From NCBI GenBank assembly GCA_027577595.1, contig JANBRJ010000061.1, positions 1 to 64,000 on the forward strand: DNA of 64,000 bases, in the 5' to 3' direction. This document shows, piece after piece, positions 61,155 to 64,000 of the stretch. A program made the translations under genes and the position numbers. Under the pieces are notes generated by a model that made no database searches, was not told where the DNA came from, and saw only the letters and a list, made by a program, of their open reading frames with translations. Position 1 is the stretch's first letter. Each line of letters opens with the position of its first letter. The stretch comes from Coemansia sp. RSA 487 (Eukaryota > Kickxellomycota > Kickxellomycetes > Kickxellales > Kickxellaceae).

Positions 61155-62768
61155 ATGTTTAGCAATCCTTCTAAACCAAAGGCATCCAGAAAAACGCCTG
61201 GATGCATGTCAGGGAGGGCGCGGAAAGCCGGAAGCGACTTTTCAAAACACGACAAAGCCAAGGCAAAACGGCCCAGGAAGGAAAACACGCCTTTCGGGAG
61301 CTCGCCTCGAGTTCGCACAAGTACAAAGCCGGCAGGAAAAAGAAAAACAGACTATGAACAATTTCAAATTGAACCAAATTCCAGCAATATGGATGCCCTG
61401 GAACTCGGCATGCCTTCCAAGTCCAAGTCTACGCCACCCGAGCCTCAGCCAGATTCACAAGATATATCTAGTTATAAGGACAAATCTGGCGGCACAGTTG
61501 ACGAAGAGGAACCCGAGAGCATCGCTGAGAAAACAAACAGCGACAATGATATTTGTGATAAAGATCGCACTACAGCCGATAAAACACGGAAATCAAGGTT
61601 GTTATTTGTCAGGAATCGCTTGATAAGGATGAAAATGGAAGGATCCTGGAATACACTACGTGAAAACCTTGCAAACGAAGCAGATGTTTCGCCAATAGAC
61701 CACGCCAACCGTACAATGATGGGGCTACTCATGGATAGAGAGCTCGATATCACACGAAATATAATAATGAACGGCGATTCCAGCTACGGCCGGGTTACGA
61801 ATACAAATAAATCGGCGCTAAGGCGATTTAATAACCTGGTTTTATGGCCGGCCACAGATCTCTACAGATACTTGAACGATTTTCCATTGGGCGACTTTAA
61901 GGCAATGGGGATATATCCGCAGGACACCATCAATCAAAAGTACGAATGCATTTCTGTGGAGGAACCTGGAGACGAGCTGGACTCGCAGCGGATCAACTTG
62001 CTCTACGATGGCGACAAATGCGATCCAAATGCTTGCGATTCTAATGAAAGTAACCGAAATGGCGAGGATGGATATACAGGAAAACATGACGTTTCAGCAG
62101 ATGTCGACCCAATCACAGACCCGACGCTTAATGGGGGAATCGGACTGGTCATAAAACGAGTAGATGATCCAAATGTTATTACAGGTACATACTGCGACGA
62201 CAATGTCCAGATTCTGACGAGAAAACATGTCATGGATCCTTGGCTTTTGGCTCCTAGATACTGCCGAGTTCCACTACAAGACGCGGTTCTCAAAGATGAC
62301 ACTATTAACGATAGCTGCGCTAAGCAGCTGATTGACATGACTCGTGCCCAAGTGCTTAACCAGGTTCTAGCGCACAGGGCCCGAACTAGCGAGCCAGTTT
62401 CACCAGAGCCGCTGCCATTGGCCAAATTCGTCTCCAGCATGGTGGCTGAAGAAGCAGTTGGTGGGATTTCTCGAACGTGGTCCAAAATGAACGAAATGCT
62501 GCTTAATGGAGTGAAGTCACAATCGGCGCCACAGCCTTGCCCAGGAACTGCTACTACCCAATGGTTTTCTATTCTTGAGGCTGCATTAGCTGCTGATTTG
62601 CCACCCGAGGTCGTTGCAAGATCGTATCGCCGCCTTGAAAAGCTCTGTGACATAATACCAAAAGGCAAAAGTAATGGTATGGCAAGCATTGCTACAAATT
62701 CTGAGAGCTACAACCAGAGAAAATATCCGAGTCGTAGGCTGGATAATGCTACAGACATTCCAAGCTGA
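61155..62768 (+). CDS. Unknown basic nuclear-like protein (537 residues)
   Basis: The ATG at 61155-61157 is preceded by an AT-rich leader. Residues 1-70 are Lys/Arg/Ser-rich (KPKASRKTPG, KAKAKRPRKEN), resembling a nuclear or DNA-binding tail. Residues about 100-150 are acidic and disordered. Residues about 150-270 look folded: LLFVRNRLIRMKMEGSWNTL, a helical stretch, then NNLVLWPATDLYRYLNDFPL. After another acidic linker comes a block with DPWLLAPRYCRVPL and LIDMTRAQVLNQVLAH. The C-terminal helix bundle includes AAALAADLPPEVVARSYRRLEK. I do not recognise the family; no zinc finger, kinase or membrane segment is seen. AT-rich codon use resembles the nearby F-box gene more than most neighbours. 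Confidence 0.6.
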   Translation: MFSNPSKPKASRKTPGCMSGRARKAGSDFSKHDKAKAKRPRKENTPFGSSPRVRTSTKPAGKRKTDYEQFQIEPNSSNMDALELGMPSKSKSTPPEPQPDSQDISSYKDKSGGTVDEEEPESIAEKTNSDNDICDKDRTTADKTRKSRLLFVRNRLIRMKMEGSWNTLRENLANEADVSPIDHANRTMMGLLMDRELDITRNIIMNGDSSYGRVTNTNKSALRRFNNLVLWPATDLYRYLNDFPLGDFKAMGIYPQDTINQKYECISVEEPGDELDSQRINLLYDGDKCDPNACDSNESNRNGEDGYTGKHDVSADVDPITDPTLNGGIGLVIKRVDDPNVITGTYCDDNVQILTRKHVMDPWLLAPRYCRVPLQDAVLKDDTINDSCAKQLIDMTRAQVLNQVLAHRARTSEPVSPEPLPLAKFVSSMVAEEAVGGISRTWSKMNEMLLNGVKSQSAPQPCPGTATTQWFSILEAALAADLPPEVVARSYRRLEKLCDIIPKGKSNGMASIATNSESYNQRKYPSRRLDNATDIPS

Positions 62769-62856
62769 TGTAAATATTTGATATACTGCAATGGAACATT
62801 CATCCCAATAGACATTTCAGAAGAAATTAAATGACAAATGCTACTACTATCGAGAA

Positions 62857-64000
62857 CTAGCTTTTGTAAACGATTGATCTTGCGACATCACGGTGTCTAG
62901 CAGCAGAAGTGTGCGCGCCATACGACCAGGTCAAATTGACAGCTCCTTGGCCAATCCCAGTAGCCAGGTTCCATTCTTCGTACATCTGGCCGTCACTATC
63001 GGTGTGGAATGCAACGCGAGCCATATACATGTCTCCAGCAATCATCAGGTTCGATAGAATTTCAGTAAACACTGCAGAGCCAGAAGTGTATGTCGTGCCA
63101 ACAGCATATGTATTTGTATTTGTAAACGGAATACTGTACTCGTCAGTTAGCTGCTTTAAAAAACCTGCAACGGCAGATGTAATTGCAATGGCGCCCTGTT
63201 TGCTCCAGGTTTCTATCAAGCGGTAGTGGTATTCGGCCATTCCTGATGTAGTTAGAGACCATGGGTTCCCTGGACCATCGGAGTTGTAGCCGTTATACTT
63301 GTCCTCTGGATAGCGGCCCAATGCTACTGAAACAGGCATCGTTACAGAATTGATGCTGGCAGAGCTCACATTATTGATTCCGTATAGGGGCTTAAATGCC
63401 GAGACAAGCTTGACAGCTGTTAAGAGCATTTGGTCTGACTCGACAGTATAGAAGCCATCGTCAAGCCCCGAGTGCAATGCAGCAAGCAAAACTTGCGCAT
63501 CCAGATTGGATGTCTTATAATCAAGTCCACCTGAGCGCTTTACTGTGGTCTGTATGTAATTGAGATCACTGTCCCAGAAAGCTGACATGTTTCCCGAAAT
63601 ATACCCAGCCTGAATATTGTACCAGTCCGCAGCACTAAGATCACCAAGCTGTGATGCCAACTGAGCGCCCTCGATAAGGGCACGGCGCTGGATCATGCGG
63701 GTGTAAAGATGGTCGCCGCGCACCTCCTCCCATATGTCACAGTTGTTGCTATCAGCATCCCAAGTTCCAGCTACATACTCGAGATCTGTCTTGACAATGG
63801 ACGAGGTAGGAAGCTTGCCGTCATAGTAAACGCTTATATCTTCGCCCTTTGCCAGCAAGTAGCGCGCATACCCGATAAACGAAACTGCACGCATAGCCGG
63901 ACCGTCGCGTTGAGGCATGCACCAAGCGCCAGTGTATGGCTCCCCATTCATCATGTACTTTGCGGTGCCCAGACCGTAGGTGCTTGATGTGGTTTGCAGC
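62857..64000 (-). CDS. Glucoamylase (glycoside hydrolase family 15), partial
   Basis: The frame is open at the right edge, so the N-terminus (signal peptide, and possibly a starch-binding domain) lies outside. The visible 381 codons (stop at 62857-62859) cover the C-terminal part of the (alpha/alpha)6 catalytic domain. Markers are WCMPQRDGPAMRAVSFIGYA, DSNNCDIWEEVRGDHLYTRM (WEE with the acid-base Glu), NYIQTTVKRSGGLDYKTSNL, and near the end YEEWNLATGIGQGAVNLTWS, where the Glu of YEEW lines up with the catalytic-base Glu of the SEEF/SEQL motif in other fungal glucoamylases. It should release glucose from the non-reducing ends of starch outside the cell. The protein ends soon after LTWSYGAH, so no C-terminal starch-binding domain is present. 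Confidence 0.9.
   Translation of the reverse strand, partial: LQTTSSTYGLGTAKYMMNGEPYTGAWCMPQRDGPAMRAVSFIGYARYLLAKGEDISVYYDGKLPTSSIVKTDLEYVAGTWDADSNNCDIWEEVRGDHLYTRMIQRRALIEGAQLASQLGDLSAADWYNIQAGYISGNMSAFWDSDLNYIQTTVKRSGGLDYKTSNLDAQVLLAALHSGLDDGFYTVESDQMLLTAVKLVSAFKPLYGINNVSSASINSVTMPVSVALGRYPEDKYNGYNSDGPGNPWSLTTSGMAEYHYRLIETWSKQGAIAITSAVAGFLKQLTDEYSIPFTNTNTYAVGTTYTSGSAVFTEILSNLMIAGDMYMARVAFHTDSDGQMYEEWNLATGIGQGAVNLTWSYGAHTSAARHRDVARSIVYKS

Noticed and set aside
62900-62970. Loss of the catalytic-base Glu in the glucoamylase (GIGQ instead of DGEQ)
   Set aside because: Compared with Saccharomycopsis and Rhizopus-type enzymes the base lies in a SEQL/SEEF word a few residues earlier, and YEEW here supplies it.

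Overview
The window is eukaryotic and fungal. It carries a fused ergothioneine synthase (EGT1), an ENA-type P-type ATPase, a two-domain FEX fluoride exporter, the CTDK-I subunit CTK3, Sfr1/Mei5, a Zn2Cys6 transcription factor, a HAL4/SAT4-type kinase pair and a TOM20 homologue. It also has general eukaryotic genes (eS27, Sld5, ARPC5, CTU1/NCS6). Most genes are intronless; four introns were placed by GT..AG sites plus homology (66 nt to 638 nt if one doubtful case is counted). The style, and a DDE transposase family familiar from zygomycete fungi, suggest an early-diverging lineage such as Kickxellomycotina (Coemansia/Linderina relatives). That lineage call is inference only; no ribosomal RNA marker is present.

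Layout: 1-4.2 kb is a graveyard of mobile elements. It holds a broken Ty3/gypsy-like fossil abutted by a decayed DNA-transposon transposase and a second, fainter Tc1/mariner-like scrap. From 4.6 to 11.6 kb come EGT1 and a tandem pair of Upf1-like helicases: HCS1 looks whole, while its divergent copy has lost three key features. From 11.9 to 13.1 kb lies an unrecognised decayed reading frame. From 13.8 to 19.4 kb are two HAL4/SAT4-like kinases in tandem, the second with a 436-nt intron. From 21.5 to 29.3 kb are a GT25-like type II membrane protein, a 1106-residue coiled-coil protein and a frameshifted F-box gene. From 30.6 to 37.2 kb are the ENA ATPase, a universal-stress protein and a HAD-type protein with the Swiss-Army-Knife RNA-repair signature. 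From 39.0 to 39.9 kb are two small unrecognised proteins, one with eight cysteines and one secreted-looking.

From 40.8 to 47.7 kb the genes are dense: FEX, CTK3, SFR1, a PB1-domain protein, a membrane J-protein and a disordered Ser/Pro-rich protein. From 49.9 to 64.0 kb are eS27, a TOM20 receptor fused in one frame to a MYND/SET domain, CTU1/NCS6, a Zn2Cys6 factor, SLD5, ARPC5, an unknown basic protein, and a glucoamylase that runs off the right edge.

The genes do not form an operon-like pathway; this is an ordinary mosaic of housekeeping genes. Ion homeostasis recurs (two HAL4-like kinases, ENA, FEX), but nothing shows that this is more than coincidence. The most unusual object is the TOM20-MYND/SET fusion, which would place a SMYD-like domain on the cytosolic face of the mitochondrial outer membrane. 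Its SET core carries Phe where the usual catalytic Tyr sits. No tRNA, rRNA, CRISPR or virus-like system other than the Ty3-type fossil was recognised.
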